This document shows positions 50,220 through 61,481 of a DNA stretch of 64,000 bases, one piece after another. Within the stretch, counting starts at the first letter, position 1; the number at the start of each line of letters is the position of its first letter. Origin of the DNA: Tagetes erecta (Eukaryota; Streptophyta; Magnoliopsida; Asterales; Asteraceae); NCBI GenBank assembly GCA_030867185.1, contig CM061489.1, positions 48,843,405 through 48,907,404 on the forward strand, given 5' to 3'. Made by a program: the position numbers and the translations under genes. The notes below the pieces were generated by a model. It ran no database searches. It had not been told where the DNA came from and saw only the letters and a program-made list of their open reading frames with translations.

Positions 50220-53200
50220 TTTGAGAACTATTAGGATTCAAAAACACTCGTTCATGTTCGGTTATTCAATTTTGCATTGATTTCGCCCAAGATATCTTTT
50301 ATTTCGAAAATGCAGACAACTTGATTTTTCATTGTTTCTAAAATTACTTTTGTATTTAAAATACAAGAAATTTGGCTTTTAAAATTGGTATATTGGTTTT
50401 CATTGGTCCCAACTATTACATGTTGTCTTCTACCGGTCCCAACTATTGAATTGGCTGTCAACGGTCCCAACTTTTATCACATTGGTAACCACTGGTCCCG
50501 TCGTTAAATTTTTTTAACGCCGTTAAGTTTTTTCCAAATTCAATACCGAAGTTATAAGCCTTTTGATCGGAACGATAATATAAGTCGATTGATGGAAAAG
50601 TTATCTCAAAACGGCGCTCCGAACAACGAAATAGTGCTTCAATCGGGTGTTTAAACCTAACGGTGCTTCAATCGGATGTAAAAATTTTATCGTTCAGAGA
50701 GCCTTTTCGAGAAAACTTTTACATCAATCGACACGTATTATCCTTCCGATCAAAAGATCTAAAACATCGGTCTTGAATTTGGAAAAAACTTAACGACGTT
50801 AAAAAAATTAACGACGGGACCAGTGGTTACCAAAGTGATAAAAGTTGGGACCGTTAACAACCAAATTAAAAGTTGGGACCGGTAGAAGACAAAAGGTGAT
50901 AGTTGGGACCAGTGAAAACCAATATACCTTTAAAATTTTCCTGCTCAAAATTATGTTTACTCTATCTCATAGAAACATTGATTTATTATATTAGATAAGT
51001 TAGTTACTTGTGTACTATACATGTAAAAATTTTAATATGATATGTAACTAAAAAGAATAATTTTTAATCTCCATATTTGATACTTTTATATTCTTTTCAT
51101 ATTTATTTTTTTTCCTTGGTTATAATTATAGTTATAGTAATAATATGATATTATGACTATATATTTTAATTTTGTATTTTCAAATAGTTTCTATTAAAGT
51201 CACTGACTCACAGAGGAGTAGTAACATTTTTATAAATCATATTATAAAATAGTTTTTTCATGTTTGGATGATTTAATATATTTAAAAGTCAATTAAAATT
51301 AGAATTAGAATTAGAATTAGAACTACTCATAGAAAAAATAAAATAAAAATAAAAATTGAAAAAAAAATATAAACATCAAATGTAAGTTGCATGATTCTAG
51401 ATGAAGTCTTCAAAAAATGACAATTTTATTATGCTGATAAATATTTTTTACAGTTTCATTGATGTTTAGATGGATGGTTTAATTGAATGTTAGGTAATGG
51501 ATTATTTACCATTTTATTATTGTACGAAGATTTGATTGTAACAATTATGTTGACATTAGAGTGCAAGGAGTGCACGGTGAGTTGGGGTAGCAATGTCCAC
51601 GAGAACACCATTCTTGGTGCCGTGAGATGGGGAGATGAGAGCTTGTGGACAAGCTATGGAGCTCGTTGAAATCCTTGATGAGGTGTGGCTCACAATGGTC
51701 GTGTTTTTTAGCATTACCCAGAACCCTATTTTTGATTGATAGATCTAAAAAACAACCAAATTTTCAAACAACACAATTTTTAACATCTATAAATACTCAA
51801 CCTATTAAAAACAGAATACACCAAACTCTCACTTTTTTTCTTCACTCTCATATTCTTATACAATCTCTTATGGATCATGGTAAGAAACAAACAAGAGGAC
51901 GGAAACTGAGCAATGACGGTTCTAGTCGGTCCAACATGCAATCCTCAATCCTAAATTCCTCTAACCCAATACCCACTAACCCAATACCCATAATACAGTT
52001 ACTCACAATATATTGGGTTTGCCTATACAAGTTGGGCCCATGCAATTAACTTAGACCCAAATGCGTACCAAAAAACTCAAACCCAATACCCTCAAAACCA
52101 ATACCATCAGCATATAGATGAATTTGTGCAGAACTTTGACTTTGATTTATTCGATGATAACATTTGCATACAAGAAAAACTTTCCGAAAAAGTGGCTCAA
52201 TTGAAATATGTTGGTCGTGCTCCCAAACAACCTTGGACTGCTTCTCAATAAAAGAGGTTGGTTGAATGTTGGATTCACGTTTCAATGGTGAAAATGTTTG
52301 AGGTGCTCAAAAGTCGACATAGTTTTGGGACGATTTAATTAAGCAATACTTCTTGACTAGATTTCCCGAGTTGACACTCACTCTCGATTCCTTGGAGACG
52401 AATTATCAAGACATGAAGAACGTTGTTAACAAAATCAATGGGATCTATTGGAGATTGGTATGATTAATTATATAGTTTTGTTTTTATATTCTATTATATT
52501 TTGTTTAACATATTTGGTTTTATAAAATTGTAGAACAAGGGTTGGGTTCTGATATGAATCACGCTCAGGTTCAAGAAACAGTGTTTACCAATTTCAAAAA
52601 CGATAAAAGGGGCAGACCATTTCCATACACAGAGGCATGGAACGTGGTAAAAGACAAAAAAAATAGAAATGTGTTGGGATGATGGGTGCGATCCCAAAAA
52701 GAACAAAAATGTCTGAGTCAGGAAACTATATTACTTCAAACGACCCACCTAACCTCAATGAAGACACTACCCCAAGCCGTTTTTTTGGTCGGAAACCCAA
52801 AGGCAAAGTTGTAATGGGAGATTCGTCAAGTAAAGACAGTGTAGCTGAATTGGTTTTGGACTACAAAAGTTTGAAAGAAAAAGGAAAAAAAAGATAGATG
52901 CAAGCTTTAACATCGGGTTCGGAGAAAAAGAATTGAAAGAGATAAAAGGTCGATTTAAACGATGGACCGAAAAGAATAAACGAGGGATTTAAAATTTTAT
53001 AACGAGACCCATAATCATTTGAAAAACTCGAATAAAACTGTAATGATCGAGATGAAACATGAAATCGCTAAGAGATGGGGATGACCTTTGGATTTTCAAA
53101 GTTTTTATTATGGTTTTTTTTTCGTATTTTGTAATTACATATTTAATTTATCGTTTTTAATAGTCTTTCATTTTTTTAATTGTAAATTTTTTTCATTAAT

Positions 53201-56200
53201 GAAAATGTTTTAATTTTAATTCAACCAGGAAAGTTTCCTCGTGCGTTGCGACGAGCACAACTTGCATACGAATAAAATATCAATAATGTATGATAAAGGG
53301 TGTGAGTGCAATTTTAAACCGAAGTGCAAACATTACCTTGAACACCTTCAACTCAAACATAAAAAAACATAAGCGATTAGAATTGTACTGTAGCAAAGGC
53401 AAATTTTTCAAATTTAAGTTTAAAGTCAAAACTTTAAAAACTTAGAAAGTTGAGAGGGGAGTTTTAACATTTTAGCAATTCAAGGAGCTAAAAGCGTGTA
53501 GTTTGACATGTTCCGCACATTGTAACGTTAATGTCCATACGTTGGTCACTCACGTGTTACAACATGAACTTTAAAAATACTCTTAGTTATTGAGAAAGGA
53601 AAAACTTGACTTGTGACAGTGACAAGAACGTGATTTTTGTAGTGCGACGCCTAAGCAAGAAAAAAGAAAGTAAACATTGAAAAATTAGCCCCGCATAATG
53701 CTCTGTGTAAGCCGGCTTTGTTACCCGCATTGTGGCGATAATGTAGTTCAACACATATAAGAAACCTATGAATTTGCCGCGGCTCGTTTTAGAAGAACAA
53801 AACATAGATTATATAAAAGTAGTATATCTTACATCATGTTACGGCATATATAAAACTTAACATTAACAATAAATTCATTAAAAACATTATGGAGAGAGAA
53901 ATTTATTTTTTTAAGGAAAGAAAGAAAAAATACTTTAAAAATAATATATATAAATGAAAAAGAAAACGCTAAAACCAAAACAAAATGAAGGTGGCAAGTT
54001 TAGAACTTGCGTCACTCCACACACAATATAAAAATTATCCAGCTAAACTTACGTCACTCCACACACAATATAAAAATTATCCAGCTGAGTTATTACTTTG
54101 TTTGGTTAATTATTTGGCACCAAAATTATTTACTAAGAAAAGAAAAAGAAATAAAATAAATACATTGACACAGGGGCGCAGCTATGTAGAGACGGGGGAT
54201 GGTCACGGCACTCTCATTTTTTTCGTCACAAGTAGCGATTTGTCGGTTTTTAATTTAATTTTGTGTATGGGCCCTCCCATTTTTACAATCAGGCCCCCTT
54301 GATTTAAGCCCATTACAATGTTTAAGCCCATCCATCTTGTTTTTATGGCCCAAACCCATTCCTCCTCTTCTTTTCGTAACTTGCCGAACAAACACAAATC
54401 CCTAGCCCCTGGACCCTGTTCGCGTCTTCAGATCTTCTTCTTCATCTTCTGCAGAGTTGCTTAGTCGCTTCTGTTGCTGCTCTGCTGCCCGCCTGCTTCG
54501 CTGCTCGCCTTGCGCGATCGGCGGTTGCCATGCGCCTCTGCTGCTGCTGCTGCCTTGTCTCCACTTATCTACTAGGTTAGTTTTACAATTTATCTCAAAT
54601 ATTTAGGATTTTGGGGTTTAATTTAGTTATTGATTATAATTTGTAAGAGTGTTGATTGTTGAATGTTGATTATTAATTGTTGAATTTAGGGTTTAAGGGA
54701 ATTAGGGGTTTAAGATTAGTTGTTAAATGTTGATGTATTTTAGGGGAATAAGGAGTTTACTTTTAGTTGTTAGAATGCCAATGTTGATTGTATGATTGTT
54801 AAATGTTAATGTTGATTGTTAATGTTGATGAAGAAATGATAAATATTTTTTTTTTTCAAAAGAAATGATATTGATGAAGAAAAAGATATTGCTGAAACAG
54901 TTGATTTGGATGCCATAATTGATGAATTCAAAGATCTTAAATGTCGTCGGGTTGCGTTGTAGTTCTTCATCCAGATACTTACCCTTTCTCTTGCATTATT
55001 GTTAGTTAAAAAAACAATCTTGTTTTATCTGTGTGAAATTTTTTATATTTTAAGTTTTTATTGTTTAACCCAACCCGACCCGAGCATATGTACCGAAACA
55101 TAGCATTATGAAAAAAATTTATGGGTACTATAACTTTAGGCCACCTTCCTAGTAAATTTCTGGCTTCGCCAGTATATTGACACCAACATTATTTATTTAA
55201 GTAGTATATAATTTTTTTTGATGAATCATTTGTGACACCACCTTGTGATGGGCGTAATTTTTTTAATTAATAAAATGATAACATAGCCAACGTTCTCTTG
55301 ATTCAAATGACACCGACACTTCTCAATGAGAGAGATAAGATAGGACAATGATTGTTTTTTTGTTTGAAAGGGAGTTTGCACTATCTCACATATAGTACAG
55401 TACCTTGAAAGCTCACGTGAAATATTTTATTTATTAAAACTCATCTCTACCACTTAATATTAGCCACACATATTTTCTCCCACAACATGCGAATTTGTTT
55501 TTTAGTTTTATTGATGAACTACTGAACTAGTTTAGTGTCCATGTTATGTTTGGGAATATAATATTTAAGTGATGTTTTTAAGGATATTCATGAATGTTCC
55601 AATCAATTTTAAGACAAAACCGTGATAAACCGGAACACATGATATATTTTGTTCGGAAGGAGGATACATGTCAATTGATGTAAAACTTATTTCAATTGGT
55701 GTTCCAAACGACTAAACAACCTTCAAACTTAACAATGTTTCAATCAGATGTTAAAATTTCATCGTTTGAAGCATCAATTCAAAGTAAGGTTTACATCAAT
55801 GGACTCACATCCACCCCTATCAAAATCTTTAAAACACTGATTTGAAAATCGAAAATAAGTTAATAACGATAAGTATTTTTAACGGCGAACCGCTATTGAC
55901 AACATAGCCAATAAGTAAATTAACATGTCCAATTTGCCACTATACAAATATAATAGTAAATTAACATGTAAATAAACAATGGTAGATGAAAGGCAATATT
56001 TTTTTTGAAGGTGACAATTTTATTTAGCATAACAACTACACAACTAGCGCAAGAAGCTAGACCATCAAAATCACAAACTAAAATGCAAGACATGATTAAA
56101 TGTGCCAAATCAAGACAAAGAGAATGAAGTATTAGTCTATGACTACAAATGTGCGCGTTTACTACTCTCATGAACAATAACTCACACATGCATATATGCA

Positions 56201-57072
56201 TTTTATATATACATGTATATATGCTAATTAGATCATAATCAAGAAAAATAGTTTACTATATGGCTATGATTATGATTCCAAATTGTTTCACTCAATAACC
56301 ATGAAATTAAAGTTTCATGTCATAACGACAAAGTTTGAGTGATTTAGTTAAGTACCACTATCAAATGTTAACCTTATGAAGTTTGTAAACACGTAAACTA
56401 ATAAGATGAGACGCGATATGATCAAATTAGGTTTGATCATTTGATAATTTAGTTGCTTCATATGATAAGTGAGGTTGACATTTTCTACAAACTTTAGTGT
56501 GCCAAGAAACAAAACGTACTATATTTTCTCCAGTTTCGTCTCGAATTCCAGCTGCCCCAGACGCATAATTTACCCCAGTTATGATTTCCTTGCCTTTTGC
56601 CGTGGCGAAAGGCGGGATGAATTTGTCAAACCCGAGTAGTTGAGCTGTATAAAACAAAATATGGATGTAACAATAAGGTTTTTTATTAACAACAAATGAA
56701 ATACATACATTCATAAAACCCAATTAGTAAGTTATAAGACGAAAAGAAACGTATAATTAAATAAACAGTCAACAAACACGCGTTAAGATTCGTATGTACA
56801 TGTTACATGATAAAGTGAGAAAGAAGTGTATATATACCAATAACATCTGCAATATTTCGGCCATTGGAAAATCGCCCAGTTGGACCGTATGGGAAGTCGA
56901 TCCCATACGGTGGAAAGTTAACTTTAGCTTGAGTCAGAAGCCGGTTGTTGTTTCCGTTGTCCATTAAAGAGTCACCGAAGATGAAGTAACATGGGACTTG
57001 AGGGTTGCCCTTGGCTAGTAATAGTGTCACCATCCACATCAAGATTATAAAGCTTTGAGTGGTAGACACCAT
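48007..57072 (-). CDS. GDSL esterase/lipase, 360 aa (gene 2, very long intron 2)
   Basis: Predicted secreted GDSL hydrolase, close paralogue of the gene at 39,891-42,576. Exons: 56838-57072 (235), 56520-56644 (125), 49346-49597 (252), 48338-48563 (226), 48007-48251 (245). All are bounded by GT and AG and total 1,083 bp, the same lengths and phases as gene 1. The signal peptide is about 1-22. Block I is FIFGDSLMDNGNNN with Ser35; block II is NYASGAAGI; block III is VGMGNNDY; block V is FWDAFHPTE with Asp317 and His320. Intron 2 (49,598-56,519) is 6.9 kb, against 0.7 kb in gene 1, because of transposon and pseudogene insertions. The alternative, two separate broken copies, is less likely given the exact exon match, but only a transcript can settle it. 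Confidence 0.85.
50171..50217. repeat. (AAT)n microsatellite
   Basis: AAT triplets with one AAC interruption, in intron 2 of GDSL gene 2. Confidence 0.9.
50387..50928. mobile_element. Palindromic MULE-type MITE, copy 1
   Basis: A 542-bp element that is an inverted repeat over most of its length. Ends GGTATATTGGTTTTCATTGG and AGTGAAAACCAATATACC; perfect 9-bp target duplication TTTAAAATT (50378-50386 and 50929-50937). The 9 bp points to Mutator-type mobilisation. Near-identical family member at 59,479-60,019. Located in intron 2 of GDSL gene 2. Confidence 0.9.
51870..53090 (+). pseudogene. Trihelix/NAM-associated-like protein pseudogene
   Basis: An ATG at 51870 opens MDHGKKQTRGRKLSNDG. Further on the frame gives APKQPWTASQ, a stop, then KRLVECWIHVS, like the Myb/trihelix start W-T-x-x-E-D-x-x-L-x-x-A-W of a plant family annotated as trihelix, L10-interacting Myb or NAM-associated C-terminal proteins. 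Near 52,740-52,900 NEDTTPSRFFGRKPKGKVVM and VLDYKSLKEKGKKR fit that family's RP-x-G-x-K-x-x-K motif and charged coil. Several stops and frameshifts break it. It runs opposite to, and inside, intron 2 of GDSL gene 2. Such proteins are often relatives of the Harbinger-transposon Myb-like protein; that origin is inference. Confidence 0.6.
54172..55175 (+). mobile_element. hAT deletion derivative with coding remnant
   Basis: A 1,004-bp element with ends AGGGGCGCAGCTATG and TGGCTTCGCCAGTAT (imperfect inverted repeats) and a perfect 8-bp target duplication ATTGACAC (54164-54171 and 55176-55183), as for hAT. The interior has a CTG/CTT-rich leader near 54,430-54,560 and, at about 54,865-54,950, an open stretch ending VDLDAIIDEFKDLKCRRVAL and a stop. 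That could be the C-terminus of a hAT (ZMYM-like) transposase, but I am unsure. Most of the coding part is deleted. Confidence 0.7.
55605..55895. mobile_element. MITE copy 4 (internal fragment)
   Basis: Resembles the central part of the 50,387-50,928 palindromic family: TCAATTGATGTAAAAC, ACTTAACAATGTTTCAATC and TTTTTAACGGCG match family words in the same order. Both terminal repeats are missing or unreadable. Confidence 0.5.
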
Positions 57073-57122
57073 GTTGACGTATGGTCAAGTGAGGGTAGTG
57101 CAGTGGGAGGTGGTTTAAGGTG

Positions 57123-57130
57123 AATATATA
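57123..57130 (-). promoter_or_regulatory. TATA box of GDSL gene 2
   Basis: TATATATT on the minus strand, 51 bp before the start codon. It supports 57,072 as the real start and this promoter as complete. Confidence 0.55.
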
Positions 57131-57651
57131 AGGGTCCAAGAGTTATGGTATTTGTAGGTATATGTCACCTCTATCTTTAATATTAGGGTCTAGTCACGTG
57201 CTAGTGTTTCAAAGTGTATAACGTGACTAATAACAAGGTGTCATGTCATATAATGTTTTATTAATAATATATATATAATACTAGGTGTTATTTTAAAAGT
57301 AACTGAATCTGGTGAGTAGAAATCCTTAAAGTCTAAATTGTTTGTCTTACGATATAGAATTGTTTGTCATGGATATAGGCTGCTATTATTTAGTATTATA
57401 CGAATAATAAAGAGAAGTACTAGTATTATACAAATGATGGAATTTTTAATGTATAATCATGATAGTACTTTTAATATTCAGTCCAAGTTGAATTTATGTT
57501 CAGGCTCCTTAATAATGTGCAAGTTGTCGGTCATTGATGAAACTAAGAACATCAATTTTTGATCCATGTTGAACTTTGTTGATAGAACGCCAAAGAACAT
57601 CAATTTCTTATCCATGTTGAACTTTGTCACAAAAAGGCACATATTTGTTAG

Positions 57652-58107
57652 GAGTATTGGATATTAACGAACTTAACTATTAGTTTTTGGCCGCTACCAG
57701 TCCCAACTTCTGAAAGTGCTGCCGGTCCCAGCTTTTATCATTTTGGCTATTAATGGACCGCCGTTAAAAAAGTTAACGGCGTTAAGTTTTTTTTTTTGAA
57801 TTTTCAAGTCGACGTTTTATGGTTTTTGATTGAAATAAGCATACGAGTCGATTGATATAAATATACATCGAAACGGTGCTCCAAATGACAAAACGATATT
57901 TCATTGGGTTGTTTAAACCTAACAGTTCTTTAACCGGATGTATAATTTTCGTCGTTTGGATCATCGTTTCGATGTATTTTTTATATCAATCGACTCGTAT
58001 TCTCATTCCGATCAAAAGCCATAAAACTGAAATTCAAACCCTATTTCAGAAGTTGGAACCAATAGCGGCAAAAAACTAATAGTTAAAACTGTTAAGGTCC
58101 AATACTC
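57652..58107. mobile_element. Palindromic MITE, diverged copy 3
   Basis: A 456-bp inverted repeat with ends GAGTATTGGATATTAACG and GTTAAGGTCCAATACTC; both arms carry the CCAGTCCCAAC and CGTTAACG-like words of the family. It is more diverged than copies 1 and 2 and has different outermost bases. No clear target duplication. It lies about 0.6 kb upstream of the GDSL gene 2 start codon. Confidence 0.7.
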
Positions 58108-58479
58108 TTTTTTTTTTATCAAGTATTGCATTGAGTTTATTAGAATATAGAGCATCAACATTGTGGGTTAAAAAATAAGTAAAAGTATAAGTTAACCACT
58201 CTTTTGTATTTATATTAAAATGTACCCTAAGATACACATCCATCATATTTCCTCTTGCAAGTCTAATCAACTTTTTTATGTCACATTCAAAGATAGTTAG
58301 TGAGACTACACCGGTATTATCTTGAACTCTTACATGAACTTTGAACGTATGATCTATCACATAATAAGCATTGGAATATGTGTTTAATATTATTATTTTA
58401 AAACCCATGAATTATTTGTATAGTTGACATTAAATACCTTACGACACAAATGGTATCCGGATTAATGCAAGCTTTATTT

Positions 58480-59400
58480 GCACGCATCCATTCAATGGCC
58501 TCCTTTAAAAATGAGGGGAGTCCACCCCTACTTTTTACTCCACCCCACATTCATCCTACATTCACCTCAAATCATCCGGTATCCACCCCACACCACCCCA
58601 CATCATTTTTTAATTTTTATTTCTCATAACAACACAACATCTACTTCACTCTCTCTCTTGGTTCAAACAACACACACGAACACAACTAAAATCTTTCTTT
58701 TTCTTTAAGCAGCAGCAACACATCTGATCGATCTCTTTCCCTCTCGAGCCCACTTCCTTCGTTTAACCAACACACAACACCAAACTTCAATCAGATTCTT
58801 GATCGGCTGCTTCTTCTTGTTCAGTTTCAAGACCACATCAACAACAAAAAAAGCAGTTCATATAACAATGGCAACTTCTTCCTCGTGTATTCGAACAAAC
58901 ATACCAACATAAACTATTCAAGCTCTCTTCTCTATCCTTCTTCTTCTTCTTCTTCTTGGCTCGATTGTAAGCGCACACACACAAATAAAAAGTTTCTGGT
59001 TCTACTCCTTTTCGAGCTCAAACAACAGACCCGTTGCTTCTTCTTCACTTTCTTCTTTTGTTTTAGATCTGTTATAGAAACATGTTGTGAGTGATGGATG
59101 GTAGATCTGTGATGGTAAATCATAGCCTCTTAACTTAAATCAATAAATTGTTGTTGCTGCTGTTGTTTGACAAAAAAAACGAAAATAGCCGTTGGAAGGG
59201 GGCTCACATGCTCAAACGGTCAAAAATTTCGGGGAGAGGCTCGGGGAAGACACCCCAAATGGCACCCCAAACTTTGGGGCCGCAGGGGGGTGGGGCAGTG
59301 TTCCCGCGTGGGGCCGCATCGGGGCCGAACCCACCCCGAGTCCACTCCGGCTACTCTAAACAACAACTTGATTTGCAAATTCATTAGTGAAGATCTTCCT
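58480..59400. other. Low-complexity region with GC-rich patch
   Basis: C-rich and CTT-rich sequence (58,500-58,960), then a strongly GC-rich patch at 59,195-59,350 with GGGGCCGCAGGGGGGTGGGG and CACCCCGAGTCCACTCC. Short open frames here (58885-59094, 59148-59387) are compositional. It may be one MITE, since GAGTCCAC occurs near both ends, but the ends do not form a readable inverted repeat. Confidence 0.35.
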
Positions 59401-59478
59401 CTAAATATTTATTTTAATAAATTCTTATTTAATCCGTATGTTATATACAGGTATCTAACCTAGTATTTAAATAATGTA

Positions 59479-60019
59479 GGTATATTGGTTTTCAATGGTC
59501 CCAACTATTACCTTTTGTCTTCTACCGGTCCCAACTATTGAATTGGTTGTCAACGGTCCCAACTTTTATCACTTTGGCAACCACTGGTCTGTCGTTAATT
59601 TTTTTTTAACGTCGTTTAGTTTTTTTAAAATTCAAGACCGGTGTTTTAGGTCTTTTGATCGTAGGATAATACGAGTCGATTGATGTAAAAGTTTTCTCGA
59701 AAAAGCTCTCTGAACGATAAATTTTCTACATCCGATTGAAGCACCGTTAAGTTTAAACACCCGATTGAAGCACTATTTCGTTGTTCGGAGCGCCGTTTCG
59801 AGGTAACTTTTCCATCAATCGACTTGTATTATCCTTCCGATGAAAAGGTTTAAAACATCGTTATTGAATTTGGAAAAAACTTAACGGCGTTAAAAAAATT
59901 TAACGACGGACCAGTGGTTACCAAAGTGATAAAAGTTGGGACTGTTGACAACCAATTTAATAGTTGGGACCGGTAAAAAACAAAGGGTAATAGTTAGGAC
60001 CAGTACAAACCAATATACC
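59479..60019. mobile_element. Palindromic MULE-type MITE, copy 2
   Basis: A 541-bp inverted repeat with ends GGTATATTGGTTTTCAATGG and AGTACAAACCAATATACC, highly similar to copy 1. Flanks AATAATGTA (59470-59478) and AATAATATA (60020-60028) fit a 9-bp target duplication with one change. Confidence 0.85.
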
Positions 60020-60174
60020 AATAATATATGAAATAATTCTGTCAATTTTTTATTATTAAAAACTTAAGCCGTCAAATTCTTAAACTTGTGTGGCTTTCAA
60101 GGCAATTTATTTACATTTTGAATTAGGGTTTAAGGAAAGTACAAGTAACACTCCTGCTGGTATATGTGCTTCAT

Positions 60175-60951
60175 TAGGGGTGTGCATGGATCGGTTTGGG
60201 TCGGTTTTTGACGCAACACAAATAATGAGAAAACCAGCCCACTTTTATATGTGGGTTTCTTTCATAATTTTTTTCCCGTATCGATAGAATGAGCACTGTG
60301 AACTTCGAACCCAAAACCAAATATTCGGTTTTTGTGTTTTTAAAACCCATGAGTTTTGGGTTTTTTGGTTTTGGGTTTTGGGTTTCCGGACTGGGTTTGA
60401 GTTTGGGTTCGGTTTTTTCGGTTTTTTCAACTTTGCTTTAAATTTATTGTTTTTTAGTACTAAATACAAATTATAAACACAACTTTTAATGATTCAAGAA
60501 AACATGTTATAATACTAAAGTTTAATTTTATGTTTCCATAAGTTGAAACATTAAAAATCAACCATATTTCAAAAGAAAATTTACTCAAAAAACAATGACC
60601 ATAAATAAAATTTTGAATGTCCTCTTGCTTCGACAAAAAACCACCAATAAATCATAGCTAAATTGTAAATTTGTAATATGATCATATAATAATGTATTAC
60701 AATATAGGCTTTTACATAACATAGGTCATGGGTTTTACATATATGATATTTAGCATACACATAAACATTATTGGGTCGGTTTGGTTTTTACGGATCGGTA
60801 TTTTAACAAAACCCAAACCCAACCCAAAAGTTCGGTTTTTTTATAAATTAAACCCAAAACCCACAGTTTCTATTTGGGTTTGGTTTCTTGGGTTTGGTTT
60901 TTCGGTTTTTTCGGTTTCGTATCAGTTTTTTTGGTTTCATGCTCACCCCTA
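60175..60951. mobile_element. hAT-like MITE with GGGTTT-rich arms
   Basis: Terminal inverted repeats TAGGGGTGTGCATG and CATGCTCACCCCTA bound 777 bp. Both arms carry repeated GGTTTTGGGTTT and its complement in opposite orientation, so it is a palindrome. The ends match a common plant hAT MITE style. The 8-bp flanks (TGCTTCAT, CTCCATCA) do not match well, so the class is by ends only. Confidence 0.65.
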
Positions 60952-61481
60952 CTCCATCATATGCCATTCAATTGTGCTCCACACCGTAATCTAGAACCCC
61001 ATGGTTTCTATTTCACATCTCTTACAAACACCATACCCAAATACTTTTTCTTACGCCATCATCAACATCGATCGATATTTCCCTCTAGGTGTTACACTCT
61101 CTAAAACACTTACACATTTGCCATGCCTAAGTAAGAGATGTTTCAGATGAAGAACTCAATGATTTTAGATTGAAAACCCTAGGTATATATCTATTTAATT
61201 TTGGATTGAAATTGTGCATTTAAATCGACGATTGAGAGGACTAGGGTTACTTTTTTTTATTTTGGGTAAAAAATGATGGATTTTAGACAGAGCATTGTCC
61301 GTCGCTAAAGTACGTTATATCTTATTCCCCATTTATATTCATTACCTTCACTTCTGTATTTAACAACCTAAATCAGGGCTTAAGGGTTTTATAATTACTT
61401 TTCATTGGTGTTAAGGAATAGAAACTGAATATTGGTTAGATATCAATATCTTTTAAATGAGCTTTTAATTTTGGTATTTTG

